A DNA stretch of 8,441 nucleotides from WS-7 sp036505295 (lineage in GTDB: Bacteria; Eisenbacteria; RBG-16-71-46; SZUA-252), in the NCBI GenBank assembly GCA_036505295.1, contig DASXTQ010000038.1:1-8441 (forward strand), in the 5' to 3' direction. This document shows positions 1-5,554 of the stretch, piece by piece; position 1 is the first letter of the stretch, and every line of letters starts with the position of its first letter. The translations under genes were made by a program, and so were the position numbers. The notes beneath the pieces were generated by a model. That model made no database searches and had not been told where the DNA came from. It saw nothing but the letters and a program-made list of their open reading frames with translations.

Positions 1-2
1 GC

Positions 3-161
3 CGAACCTATATCGACGTCCGCGAGGGACGCATGTACTATGCGATTCAAGCGGAGGACGCGGGGCAACACGAGCTTCGTCTCTACGCGACCGATCGCGG
101 CGTCGCGATCAACTCCTTCACGTTCGGGAACCGCTGCCTCACGAAGTTCGACCGCCTCTAG
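3..161 (+). CDS. C-terminal end of an unidentified protein (possibly DipZ-like thioredoxin C-terminal domain), partial
   Basis: An open frame enters from the left edge and runs 52 codons to TAG at 159-161. Its codon use is GC-rich like that of the genes downstream. The tail reads as alternating beta-strand-like sequence, with YIDVREGRMYYAI, then GQHELRLYATDRGVAINSF, then TFGNRC near the end. The pattern of a tyrosine-rich strand, a 'G-x-H-x-L-x-L' strand and a terminal 'FTFG' resembles, from memory, the C-terminal beta-sandwich domain following the thioredoxin domain in DipZ/redoxin-type proteins. That is a weak family guess, because the catalytic part would lie outside the window. The stop codon overlaps the Shine-Dalgarno of the next gene, so the two are probably co-transcribed. 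That the frame is a real coding end is fairly safe; the identity is not. Confidence 0.55.
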   Translation, partial: RTYIDVREGRMYYAIQAEDAGQHELRLYATDRGVAINSFTFGNRCLTKFDRL

Positions 162-164
162 GAG
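160..164 (+). promoter_or_regulatory. Shine-Dalgarno of the DinB-family gene, overlapping the upstream stop
   Basis: AGGAG lies at 160-164, five bases before the ATG at 170, and shares bases 160-161 with the TAG stop (159-161) of the preceding frame. This selects ATG 170 over the in-frame ATG at 179 and suggests translational coupling between the two genes. Confidence 0.7.
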
Positions 165-169
165 CGCGA

Positions 170-658
170 ATGGGTCGGATGGGCCTCCAAGACTACTTCG
201 AGCACACCTGGACGGCGCGCGAAAAGCTTCTGGACTCTGCGGAGAAAGTCTCACCCGAGGAGTGGGCGCGCGAGTTCGATTTCTCGTGGAAGTCCTTGCA
301 GCTCACCTTCGCCCACATCATCGAGGTGGAGCGCTCCTGGATGCTCGAGGACATACGAGGCAAGAAGTATGCGCCGGAGGGGGAGGAGGGGACCAAACGG
401 CGCTACGCGACGCCCGCCAAGGCCCGGGCCCAGGGGCACGAGGTGGCCGACATCACCCGCTCGGTGCTCGCGGAGTACGCCGCTCCCGCCAAGATGCACG
501 AGTCCCGGGAAGTAAACGGAGCGGACGGGAGTCGCATCCATCTCAACATCGAACAGATCTTGACCCACGTCTTCACGCACGAGCTGCGCCACCAGGGCCA
601 GTTGCAAGTGATCCTGAGGCTCCTCGGGAAAAAGCCGCCCAACGCGGACTGGTTCTAG
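170..658 (+). CDS. DinB/YfiT-family putative metal-dependent protein
   Basis: This 162-residue protein has the size and helical make-up of the DinB/YfiT four-helix-bundle superfamily. These proteins hold a divalent metal with three histidines; some act as thiol-dependent S-transferases (bacillithiol, mycothiol) and most have no known role. The likely ligands are His49 at the end of helix 2 (TFAHIIEVE), and His137 and His141 in THELRHQGQL, which matches the family signature HExxHxGQ. His133 sits one turn earlier. The N-terminus (QDYFEHTWTAREKLLD) is the usual first helix, which fits the start at 170. No signal peptide or membrane segment is visible, so it should be cytosolic. It starts 8 bases after the preceding stop and is separated from the heme operon by 87 bases holding a promoter candidate, so a link to heme synthesis is not implied. 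Family assignment is strong; substrate is unknown. Confidence 0.87.
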   Translation: MGRMGLQDYFEHTWTAREKLLDSAEKVSPEEWAREFDFSWKSLQLTFAHIIEVERSWMLEDIRGKKYAPEGEEGTKRRYATPAKARAQGHEVADITRSVLAEYAAPAKMHESREVNGADGSRIHLNIEQILTHVFTHELRHQGQLQVILRLLGKKPPNADWF

Positions 659-683
659 AAGCCCCTAGACGTCCCCACCCCCC

Positions 684-712
684 TTGAAACCCGGGCGCAT
701 CCAAGCGACAAT
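684..712 (+). promoter_or_regulatory. Candidate sigma70-type promoter of the heme operon
   Basis: TTGAAA at 684-689 (5 of 6 to the -35 consensus) is followed after exactly 17 bases by GACAAT at 707-712 (4 of 6 to the -10 consensus, including the key A and final T). Transcription would start near 719, about 27 bases before the hemX ATG. It is the only good match in the 659-745 gap, in an otherwise GC-rich stretch. Inferred from sequence only; if the host's main sigma factor prefers different elements the call fails. Confidence 0.5.
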
Positions 713-718
713 GAGATA

Positions 719-735
719 CCGGTCGAGGAGGCCGG
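719..735 (+). promoter_or_regulatory. Small leader hairpin carrying the hemX Shine-Dalgarno in its loop
   Basis: CCGGTC (719-724) can pair with GGCCGG (730-735) over six pairs, one of them U-G, leaving a five-base loop GAGGA. The Shine-Dalgarno-like GAGGAGG (725-731) is therefore partly looped and partly in the stem. It lies 14 bases before the ATG at 746, longer than usual. If the promoter at 684-712 is used, the hairpin sits at the very 5' end of the transcript, where it could modulate ribosome access or protect the RNA end. The pairing is seen directly; the function is inference. Confidence 0.4.
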
Positions 736-745
736 ACACCCACAC

Positions 746-1567
746 ATGCAATTCTTGCTCCCTCTCTTAACAACTTTGTTACCAGTGCTTTACGCGCTCG
801 CGGTTGCGGGCTACGCGCGCGCCTACGCGCGGGAGGACGGCGTAGGTGGCCGCCTGGGCCCGATAGCGCTCCGCGCGGCTGTCCTCGTGCACATTTTCTA
901 CCTGTCGGTCCGAGGGGTGCTCGAGGGTCACCTCCCGCTCGCTTCCGTCTACGACTTCCTCTCCGCCACGGGGCTCTCCATGGCGATCGTTTACCTCTAC
1001 GTCGAGGCACGGGAAGGAATCCGGACGACAGGCGTCTTCGTGCTGCCGTTCGTATTCCTGATCCAGATCGTTTCCTCCGCCTACGGAAATCAAACCTCGC
1101 CCGAGCCGGTTCCCCTCCGGCCGTTCTGGTTCGAGCTTCACACCCTGACCGCGGTCCTGGGCTATAGCGCCTTTGCGGTCTCCGCGATTTACGGCGTGCT
1201 CTTCCTGGTCCTCTATCGAGACCTCAAGGCGAACCGCTTCTCGTTTTTCTTCCGCCGCATGCCGCCGCTCGAGGCCCTCGGGCAGATGAACATCCGCGCC
1301 GCCGGAGGAGGGCTCGTGCTTCTCACGCTCGCGATCGCGCTGGGCGTGGGGTGGCTCCGGAGCTCCGGAGCGGGATCCTTCTACGATCCCAAGATCCTGC
1401 TCACGCTGTTCGTATGGTGCATATTCGCGTTCTCGGTCCTGGCTTATCACCGCCTAGGCTGGCGGGGACCGCGCGCGATCTACATGTCGCTCCTTGGATT
1501 CACCACGTTGCTCCTGTCGCGGGTCGCGGTGGATCTCTTCCTGCACTCCTTCCACTCCTTTCGGTAA
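746..1567 (+). CDS. hemX: HemX/CcsA-like membrane protein (cytochrome c assembly family)
   Basis: A 273-residue integral membrane protein with about eight hydrophobic segments (near residues 4-24, 40-58, 68-86, 95-113, 131-157, 187-204, 217-235 and 245-266). It belongs to the cytochrome c assembly (CcsA/CcmC-like) family. Members in hem operons are called HemX; in Bacillus subtilis HemX lowers the amount of glutamyl-tRNA reductase. Histidines at 49, 132 (FWFELHTLTAVLGYSAF), 235 and 267 fall in or beside membrane segments and are possible heme ligands. The tryptophan-rich heme-handling WWD loop of true CcsA is reduced to GSFYDPKILL around 210-219, and the protein is shorter than typical CcsA, so the HemX role is more likely than c-type cytochrome ligation. 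The start is ATG 746, with only a distant Shine-Dalgarno (725-731). The first codons are unusually AT-rich with two TTA leucines. Its TAA stop directly touches the hemA ATG. Confidence 0.85.
   Translation: MQFLLPLLTTLLPVLYALAVAGYARAYAREDGVGGRLGPIALRAAVLVHIFYLSVRGVLEGHLPLASVYDFLSATGLSMAIVYLYVEAREGIRTTGVFVLPFVFLIQIVSSAYGNQTSPEPVPLRPFWFELHTLTAVLGYSAFAVSAIYGVLFLVLYRDLKANRFSFFFRRMPPLEALGQMNIRAAGGGLVLLTLAIALGVGWLRSSGAGSFYDPKILLTLFVWCIFAFSVLAYHRLGWRGPRAIYMSLLGFTTLLLSRVAVDLFLHSFHSFR
768..781 (+). repeat. AT-rich inverted repeat in hemX codons 8-12
   Basis: TAACAA (768-773) and TTGTTA (776-781) are perfect inverted arms separated by CT. They lie about 50 bases after the predicted transcription start, in one of the few AT-rich patches of the window. 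This could be a repressor operator, or only a low-structure start region made of leucine/threonine codons. No known heme or iron regulator box is matched well. Confidence 0.3.
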
Positions 1568-2896
1568 ATGGCCCCGTTGATGAAAGCGGCCGAAGCCTCG
1601 CTCGACTTTCTCTGCGTCGGTCTCAACCATGAGACCTCGCCGCTGGAGATCCGCGACGCGCTCGTCATGAACGAGGAGGAAGTCGGACGCGCGATCCACG
1701 TCCTGCGCGATCGGGCGGGCGCGGAAGAGGCGCTGATCCTGTCCACGTGCAACCGCACCGAGGTCTACGCGCGCGGCGCGGCCGTGGCGGACCTCCCGCT
1801 CTTCGTGAACGACCTCCTGCGCGAGATCAAGGGCATGGACCTGGGGGCGAGGGGGCACAGGCTCTACGCCTACCGCGAGCCCGATTCGGTGCGGCACCTC
1901 TTCCGTGTCGCATGCGGGCTCAATTCGCAGGTCCTGGGTGAGCCGCAGATCGTGGGGCAGGTCAAGGACGCTCTCACCCTCGCCGCGCGCTGCGGCGGTT
2001 CCGGACCGGTGACCGAGCGGCTCCTCGACGCGGCGCTCCGCTGCGCGAAACGCGCCCGCACCGAAACAGGGATCGGGCGGGGCCCGGTCTCGTCCGTGTA
2101 CGCCGCCGTGAATCTGGCGGCGAAGGTGCTCGGGCATCTCGGCGCCAAGCGGACGCTCATCGTCGGCTCGGGCGAGATGGCGGGCCTCGCGATGTGCCAC
2201 CTCATGGACGCAGGGGTGGGACAGTTCACCATCGCGGCGCGGAATCGCGAGCGGGCCGATGCCATGGCGGCTCGGGCGGCGGCCGCGCGCGTCGTGAGCC
2301 TCGAGGCGATCCCGGTGGTCCTCCCGGGTGCGGACATCGTCGTGTGCGCGACCGCAGCGCCCGGCTTCGTCGTGATGGAGCCAACCGTGCGAGCCGCGAT
2401 GAAGATTCGAAGGAACCGTCCCCTCCTCCTGCTGGACCTTGCCGTTCCGCGAGACGTCGACCCGAGCGCAGCCAAGCTCCCCAACGTGTTCCTGCACGAT
2501 CTGGACGCCCTGGCCGCGATCGTCGCCCAGAGCTTGGAGCAGCGCCGCGCCGAGATCCCGAAGGTGGAGGCGATCCTCGACGATGAAGTGCGCCGTTTCA
2601 TGCGCTGGTACCGGTCGCTCGAGCTGAAACCGACGGTCACGGCGTTCCGGAGCCATTTCGAGCGGATCGCGCAGGAGGAACTGGAGCGCCATCGCGGGCG
2701 TTTCCGCCCCGAGGATCAGCCCGCGCTCGAGACCTTCGCGCGCTCGATCGTGCAGAAGCTGCTCCATCGCCCCACCACGCGGCTCAACCGGGCCGGAGAG
2801 GACGGCGGCGAGGGGCTCCGGCGTATCGACGCCGCACGCGACCTGTTCGGGATCGACCGCGAGGAGGAATCCGATGAGGATCGGGACACGCGGTAG
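1568..2896 (+). CDS. hemA: Glutamyl-tRNA reductase
   Basis: The protein (442 residues) reduces glutamate charged on tRNA-Glu to glutamate-1-semialdehyde with NADPH, the committed step of the C5 route. The N-terminal catalytic domain starts at FLCVGLNHETSPLEIRD (14-30) and holds the nucleophile Cys61 in LSTCNRTEVY. His110 in VRHLFRVA is the expected second active-site residue. The NADPH Rossmann fold is marked by LIVGSGEMAG (197-206), and a helical dimerisation domain fills about 320-425. The usual SGLDS(M/L)VLGE reads CGLNSQVLGE (116-125), an uncommon variant. The ATG at 1568 directly follows the hemX TAA, and no Shine-Dalgarno precedes it or the in-frame ATG at 1580, so translation probably depends on ribosomes finishing hemX. 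The acidic C-terminal tail (REEESDEDRDTR) is encoded by bases that also carry the hemC ribosome-binding site and start; the two genes overlap by 23 bases. Confidence 0.97.
   Translation: MAPLMKAAEASLDFLCVGLNHETSPLEIRDALVMNEEEVGRAIHVLRDRAGAEEALILSTCNRTEVYARGAAVADLPLFVNDLLREIKGMDLGARGHRLYAYREPDSVRHLFRVACGLNSQVLGEPQIVGQVKDALTLAARCGGSGPVTERLLDAALRCAKRARTETGIGRGPVSSVYAAVNLAAKVLGHLGAKRTLIVGSGEMAGLAMCHLMDAGVGQFTIAARNRERADAMAARAAAARVVSLEAIPVVLPGADIVVCATAAPGFVVMEPTVRAAMKIRRNRPLLLLDLAVPRDVDPSAAKLPNVFLHDLDALAAIVAQSLEQRRAEIPKVEAILDDEVRRFMRWYRSLELKPTVTAFRSHFERIAQEELERHRGRFRPEDQPALETFARSIVQKLLHRPTTRLNRAGEDGGEGLRRIDAARDLFGIDREEESDEDRDTR
2861..2867 (+). promoter_or_regulatory. Shine-Dalgarno of hemC, inside hemA
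   Basis: GAGGAGG lies six bases before the hemC ATG at 2874 and inside the hemA frame, where it encodes part of the Glu-Glu-Glu run of the HemA tail. It is among the strongest ribosome-binding sites in the operon and fixes the hemC start. Confidence 0.8.
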
Positions 2897-3794
2897 CGCG
2901 CTCGCGCTCGCGCAGAGCGAGCGTGTACGCGCATCCCTCCCCGGCGATCCCCGCGAGCACCGGCTCGTCATCATCAAGACGGCGGGCGATCTTCAGCCGA
3001 ACGCCGCCCTGGTTCGTATCGGCGGCAAGGGTGTTTTCACGAAGGAAATCGAGGAGGCCCTGCTTCGGCGCGAGATCGATATCGCGGTGCACTCCCTCAA
3101 GGATCTCCCCACCGACGAACGGCCCGGTTTGAAGCTTGGCGCCTTGCTCGCTCGGGACGATCCGAGAGATGCCCTCGTGAGCCGTGAGGGGCTTCGCTTC
3201 GAGCAGCTTCGCCCTGGAGCCTCCATCGGGACGTCGTCCCTGAGGCGACGCTCGCAGATCCTCGCGCATCGACCCGACCTGCGCGTCCAGGATCTGCGCG
3301 GCAACGTGCCGACGCGCCTGGCACGGCTCGAAGAGGGTCACCTGGACGCGATCATCGTGGCGGCGGCCGGGCTCCATCGTCTGAAGCTCATCGACCGCGC
3401 CACCCAGGTGCTCGAGGAGGCGGTGATGCTCCCCGCGCCGGGGCAAGGCGTCCTCGCGATCCAGATCCGCGCCGACGACGCGGCGACGGAGGCCGCCATC
3501 GCGCGGCTGAACGACGCTCTCTCCGCGGCCGAAGCCACGGCGGAGCGCGCGTTGTTGGAGGGGCTCGGCGGCGGCTGCCTGGTTCCGGTGGGAGCTCGGG
3601 CCCGCGCGAAAGACGGCACGCTCGAACTGACAGCCTATGTGGGACACCCGGACGGTCGCCCCTCGGTGCGCCTGGGCGCCTCGGGACCGACCGGCACCCC
3701 CGCGGATCTGGGGCGGACGCTGGCGATCGCCCTGCTCGGGCAGGGGGCGCGCCCGATTCTCGACGAGGTGCGCAGCATGGAACGGTTCCCATGA
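2874..3794 (+). CDS. hemC: Porphobilinogen deaminase (hydroxymethylbilane synthase)
   Basis: This 306-residue cytosolic enzyme joins four porphobilinogens into the linear hydroxymethylbilane. It starts with the family's IGTRGSALALAQ (3-14). The loop GGKGVFTKEIEEAL (50-63) is followed by AVHSLKDLPT (71-80), with catalytic Asp77. The substrate/cofactor-binding arginines occur in SSLRRRSQ (121-128) and LRGNVPTRL (141-149). APGQGVLAIQ (188-197) is conserved. The dipyrromethane cofactor is attached to Cys235 in LGGGCLVPVGA. Length is normal and all key residues are present. The start at 2874 is supported by a strong Shine-Dalgarno and by the glycine-arginine motif directly at the N-terminus. It overlaps hemA by 23 bases and hemD by 4 (ATGA), so it should be translated in concert with both. 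Confidence 0.98.
   Translation: MRIGTRGSALALAQSERVRASLPGDPREHRLVIIKTAGDLQPNAALVRIGGKGVFTKEIEEALLRREIDIAVHSLKDLPTDERPGLKLGALLARDDPRDALVSREGLRFEQLRPGASIGTSSLRRRSQILAHRPDLRVQDLRGNVPTRLARLEEGHLDAIIVAAAGLHRLKLIDRATQVLEEAVMLPAPGQGVLAIQIRADDAATEAAIARLNDALSAAEATAERALLEGLGGGCLVPVGARARAKDGTLELTAYVGHPDGRPSVRLGASGPTGTPADLGRTLAIALLGQGARPILDEVRSMERFP
2903..2925 (+). other. GC hairpin just downstream of the hemA stop
   Basis: CGCTCGC (2905-2911) pairs perfectly with GCGAGCG (2917-2923) around the five-base loop GCAGA. The stem can gain a G-U and a C-G pair outward (2903-2925). It begins seven bases after the hemA TAG and lies in hemC codons 10-18. There is no U run after it, so it is not an intrinsic terminator. 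It may slow ribosomes, stabilise a processed 3' end, or be a by-product of the conserved 'GSALALAQSE' codons in a GC-rich genome. Confidence 0.3.
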
Positions 3795-4564
3795 GCCCGC
3801 TCTTCCTGGTCACCCGCCGGGACCCGGCCGACGACGCGCTCGTGGACCAGGCTTATGCATCGGGATTCATCGTGGTGCGTGAGGCCCTCCTTGCCACCGA
3901 GCCGGGCGCGGACGTTCGATGGCTCGATGAACGACTCGCGGAAATCCCCGAGGGCACCGGCATGGCCTGGACCAGCCGCCGCGCCGCGGAGGCGCTCGTG
4001 CGGGCGCTTCCTCGCGACCGCGGGAAGCTGGCCCGTGTTCCGATGTACGCCGTCGGGGAGGAGAGCGCGGAGCCGCTCCGATCGGCGGGGTTCTCGCCCC
4101 TCGTTCCCGCGGAGCCCCTCGGCGCGGCTGTGCTGGCGCAGTTCATCGCGTCACGCGCGTCCACGGACCGGCTGCGGCGGGTGGTGATCCTCCACGGCAA
4201 CAGGTCGCTCCCCGATCTTTCCGACGGGCTCAGAGCGCGGGGCATTGATGTGGAGTTCCTCGAGGTGTACCGCACCCGCTTTCTAAATGTCGATTTCGGG
4301 GGGATCGACGTCGCTCTCGAAGAGGGCGTCGGGATCATCGCCGCGTTCTTCAGCCCGTCGGGCGTGGAAGCGTTCGAGCGCCTGCTCTCTCCCAATTCGT
4401 GCGCCCGCTTCCGCGAGCGCGCGGCGGCCATCGCCCGGGGGTTCGTCACGGCGGCGGCGCTCCACAGGCGCGGCTACCGAAACGTGCTCGGCTTCGAGCC
4501 GGGGGCGCCGTTCTCCCGCTATGCCCAGAGGGCGCTCGAAGCAACTTCAGGAGGGATCGCGTGA
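3791..4564 (+). CDS. hemD: Uroporphyrinogen-III synthase
   Basis: The protein (257 residues) closes hydroxymethylbilane with inversion of ring D to give uroporphyrinogen III. The family is poorly conserved, but its two-domain landmarks are present in order: VTRRD (7-11), AWTSRRAAEAL (59-69, the usual 'FTSxxAVxxL'), YAVGEESAEPLRSAGF (86-101), then VVILHGNRSLPDLSDGLRARG (131-151), the conserved Tyr160 in EVYRT, AAFFSPSGVEAF (184-195) and ARGFVTAAALHRRGY (215-229). The last normally reads 'aiGxxTaxAlxxxG', so the conserved glycine is kept but the strand is altered. It is a stand-alone synthase, not fused to a uroporphyrinogen methyltransferase as in some hem operons. It starts within the hemC stop (ATGA, 3791-3794) with only a weak GGAA ribosome site, and ends in a GTGA overlap with hemB. 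Position between hemC and hemB strengthens the call. Confidence 0.93.
   Translation: MSPLFLVTRRDPADDALVDQAYASGFIVVREALLATEPGADVRWLDERLAEIPEGTGMAWTSRRAAEALVRALPRDRGKLARVPMYAVGEESAEPLRSAGFSPLVPAEPLGAAVLAQFIASRASTDRLRRVVILHGNRSLPDLSDGLRARGIDVEFLEVYRTRFLNVDFGGIDVALEEGVGIIAAFFSPSGVEAFERLLSPNSCARFRERAAAIARGFVTAAALHRRGYRNVLGFEPGAPFSRYAQRALEATSGGIA
4549..4555 (+). promoter_or_regulatory. Shine-Dalgarno fixing the GTG start of hemB
   Basis: AGGAGGG ends five bases before GTG at 4561, giving near-ideal spacing. It decides the hemB start: an ATG-only reading would either extend it to 4399, deep inside hemD, or cut it to the ATG at 4582. Confidence 0.8.
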
Positions 4565-5544
4565 GCTTCCCCGCGACGCGCATGCGCCGTCTACGCGGCA
4601 GCGAGGCGCTCCGCCAGCTCGTGCGGGAGACCTCGCTCAGCCCGCGAAACCTCGTGGCGCCGCTGTTTGTCTGCCACGGGGAGCGGGTGAGGCATCCGAT
4701 CGCCTCGATGCCGGGGCACGCCCAGATTTCCGTAGACCACGCGGTGGACAAGGCGAAGAAGCTCGTCTCTCTCGGGGTGGGCGGTGTCATCCTCTTCGGG
4801 ATCCCGGCGGCGAAGGATCCGGAGGGGCGCGAGGCCTACGATCCGGACGGGATCGTCCCGCGCGCGTTCCGTGCGATCAAGGCCGAGGCGCCCGACATCT
4901 TATTGTGGGCCGATGTCTGCCTGTGCGAGTACACCGATCACGGCCACTGCGGGGTGGTGAAGAACGGACAAGTCGACAACGATCGCACGCTGCCACTCCT
5001 GGCGCGCGCGGCGGTCACCTACGCGGAGGCGGGGGCGGACATCGTGGCGCCCAGCGACATGATGGACGGCCGGGTCGGCGCGATCCGGAAGGCGCTCGAC
5101 GGCGCCGGACACGCCGATACGCCGATCGTCGCCTACTCCGCGAAGTACGCCAGCGGGTTCTACGGACCCTTCCGGGAAGCCGCGGAATCGGCGCCGCAGT
5201 TCGGAGACAGGCGTGGCTACCAGATGGATCCGGCGAATTCGGACGAAGCGCTCCGTGAGGTCGCGCTCGATCTCGAGGAGGGCGCGGACGCGGTCATGGT
5301 GAAGCCGGCGCTTCCCTACTTGGACGTGATCCGCCGCGTGAAGGACCGCTTCCAGGTACCCGTCGTCGCGTACAACGTCTCGGGCGAATTCGCGATGGTC
5401 AAGGCGGCCGCCCAGTTGGGCTGGCTCGACGGCGAGCGCGTCGCTCTGGAGTCGCTCACCGCGATCCGCCGGGCGGGCGCCGACATCATCATCACCTATT
5501 TCGCGGAAGAGATCGCGCCGCTTCTGGGTAGAACCAAGGCATGA
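4561..5544 (+). CDS. hemB: Porphobilinogen synthase (delta-aminolevulinic acid dehydratase), zinc-type
   Basis: From the GTG at 4561 the protein is 327 residues, the normal length for this family. It condenses two 5-aminolevulinates to porphobilinogen. The N-terminus holds RMRRLRGSEALRQLVRET (7-24) and the strand LVAPLFVC (31-38). DVCLCEYTDHGHCG (118-131) supplies Cys120, Cys122 and Cys130, the cysteine triad of zinc-dependent enzymes; magnesium-type enzymes lack it. The two Schiff-base lysines are Lys195 in YSAKYASGFYGPFREA (192-207) and Lys248 in AVMVKPALPYLD. APSDMMDGRVGAIR (163-176) and the YQMDPANSDEALRE segment (220-233) are the usual substrate and subunit-contact regions. GTGA overlaps the hemD stop; the TGA stop is 10 bases before hemL and shares its last base with hemL's Shine-Dalgarno. 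Confidence 0.97.
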   Translation: MSFPATRMRRLRGSEALRQLVRETSLSPRNLVAPLFVCHGERVRHPIASMPGHAQISVDHAVDKAKKLVSLGVGGVILFGIPAAKDPEGREAYDPDGIVPRAFRAIKAEAPDILLWADVCLCEYTDHGHCGVVKNGQVDNDRTLPLLARAAVTYAEAGADIVAPSDMMDGRVGAIRKALDGAGHADTPIVAYSAKYASGFYGPFREAAESAPQFGDRRGYQMDPANSDEALREVALDLEEGADAVMVKPALPYLDVIRRVKDRFQVPVVAYNVSGEFAMVKAAAQLGWLDGERVALESLTAIRRAGADIIITYFAEEIAPLLGRTKA

Positions 5545-5549
5545 AGGAG
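5544..5549 (+). promoter_or_regulatory. Shine-Dalgarno of hemL
   Basis: AAGGAG starts on the last base of the hemB stop and ends five bases before ATG 5555. It favours that start over the in-frame ATG at 5570, which has no comparable site in front of it. Confidence 0.7.
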
Positions 5550-5554
5550 CTGCG

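Noticed and set aside
40..687. A + strand frame of 215 codons over the DinB-like gene
   Set aside because: Its translation is Arg/Ser/Pro-rich and unlike any family, while another frame in the same place encodes a clear DinB-type protein with its metal-binding histidines.
659..745. An intrinsic terminator between the DinB-like gene and hemX
   Set aside because: The only hairpin seen (719-735) has no following U run and surrounds a Shine-Dalgarno; no other stem with a T tract was found.
767..781. A PerR- or Fur-type box at the AT-rich inverted repeat
   Set aside because: Compared with the PerR consensus only about 8 of 14 informative positions agree, and it does not resemble the Fur 19-mer. 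It was kept only as an unassigned inverted repeat.
1454..2977. A 507-codon open frame on the - strand opposite hemA
   Set aside because: It mirrors the hemA codons in a GC-rich genome, has arginine/histidine-rich low-complexity translation without family motifs, and lies wholly against well-conserved genes.
4399..4560. An ATG-initiated N-terminal extension of hemB reaching back into hemD
   Set aside because: The extra residues are not part of the HemB family, and the GTG at 4561 has an ideal Shine-Dalgarno and gives normal length.
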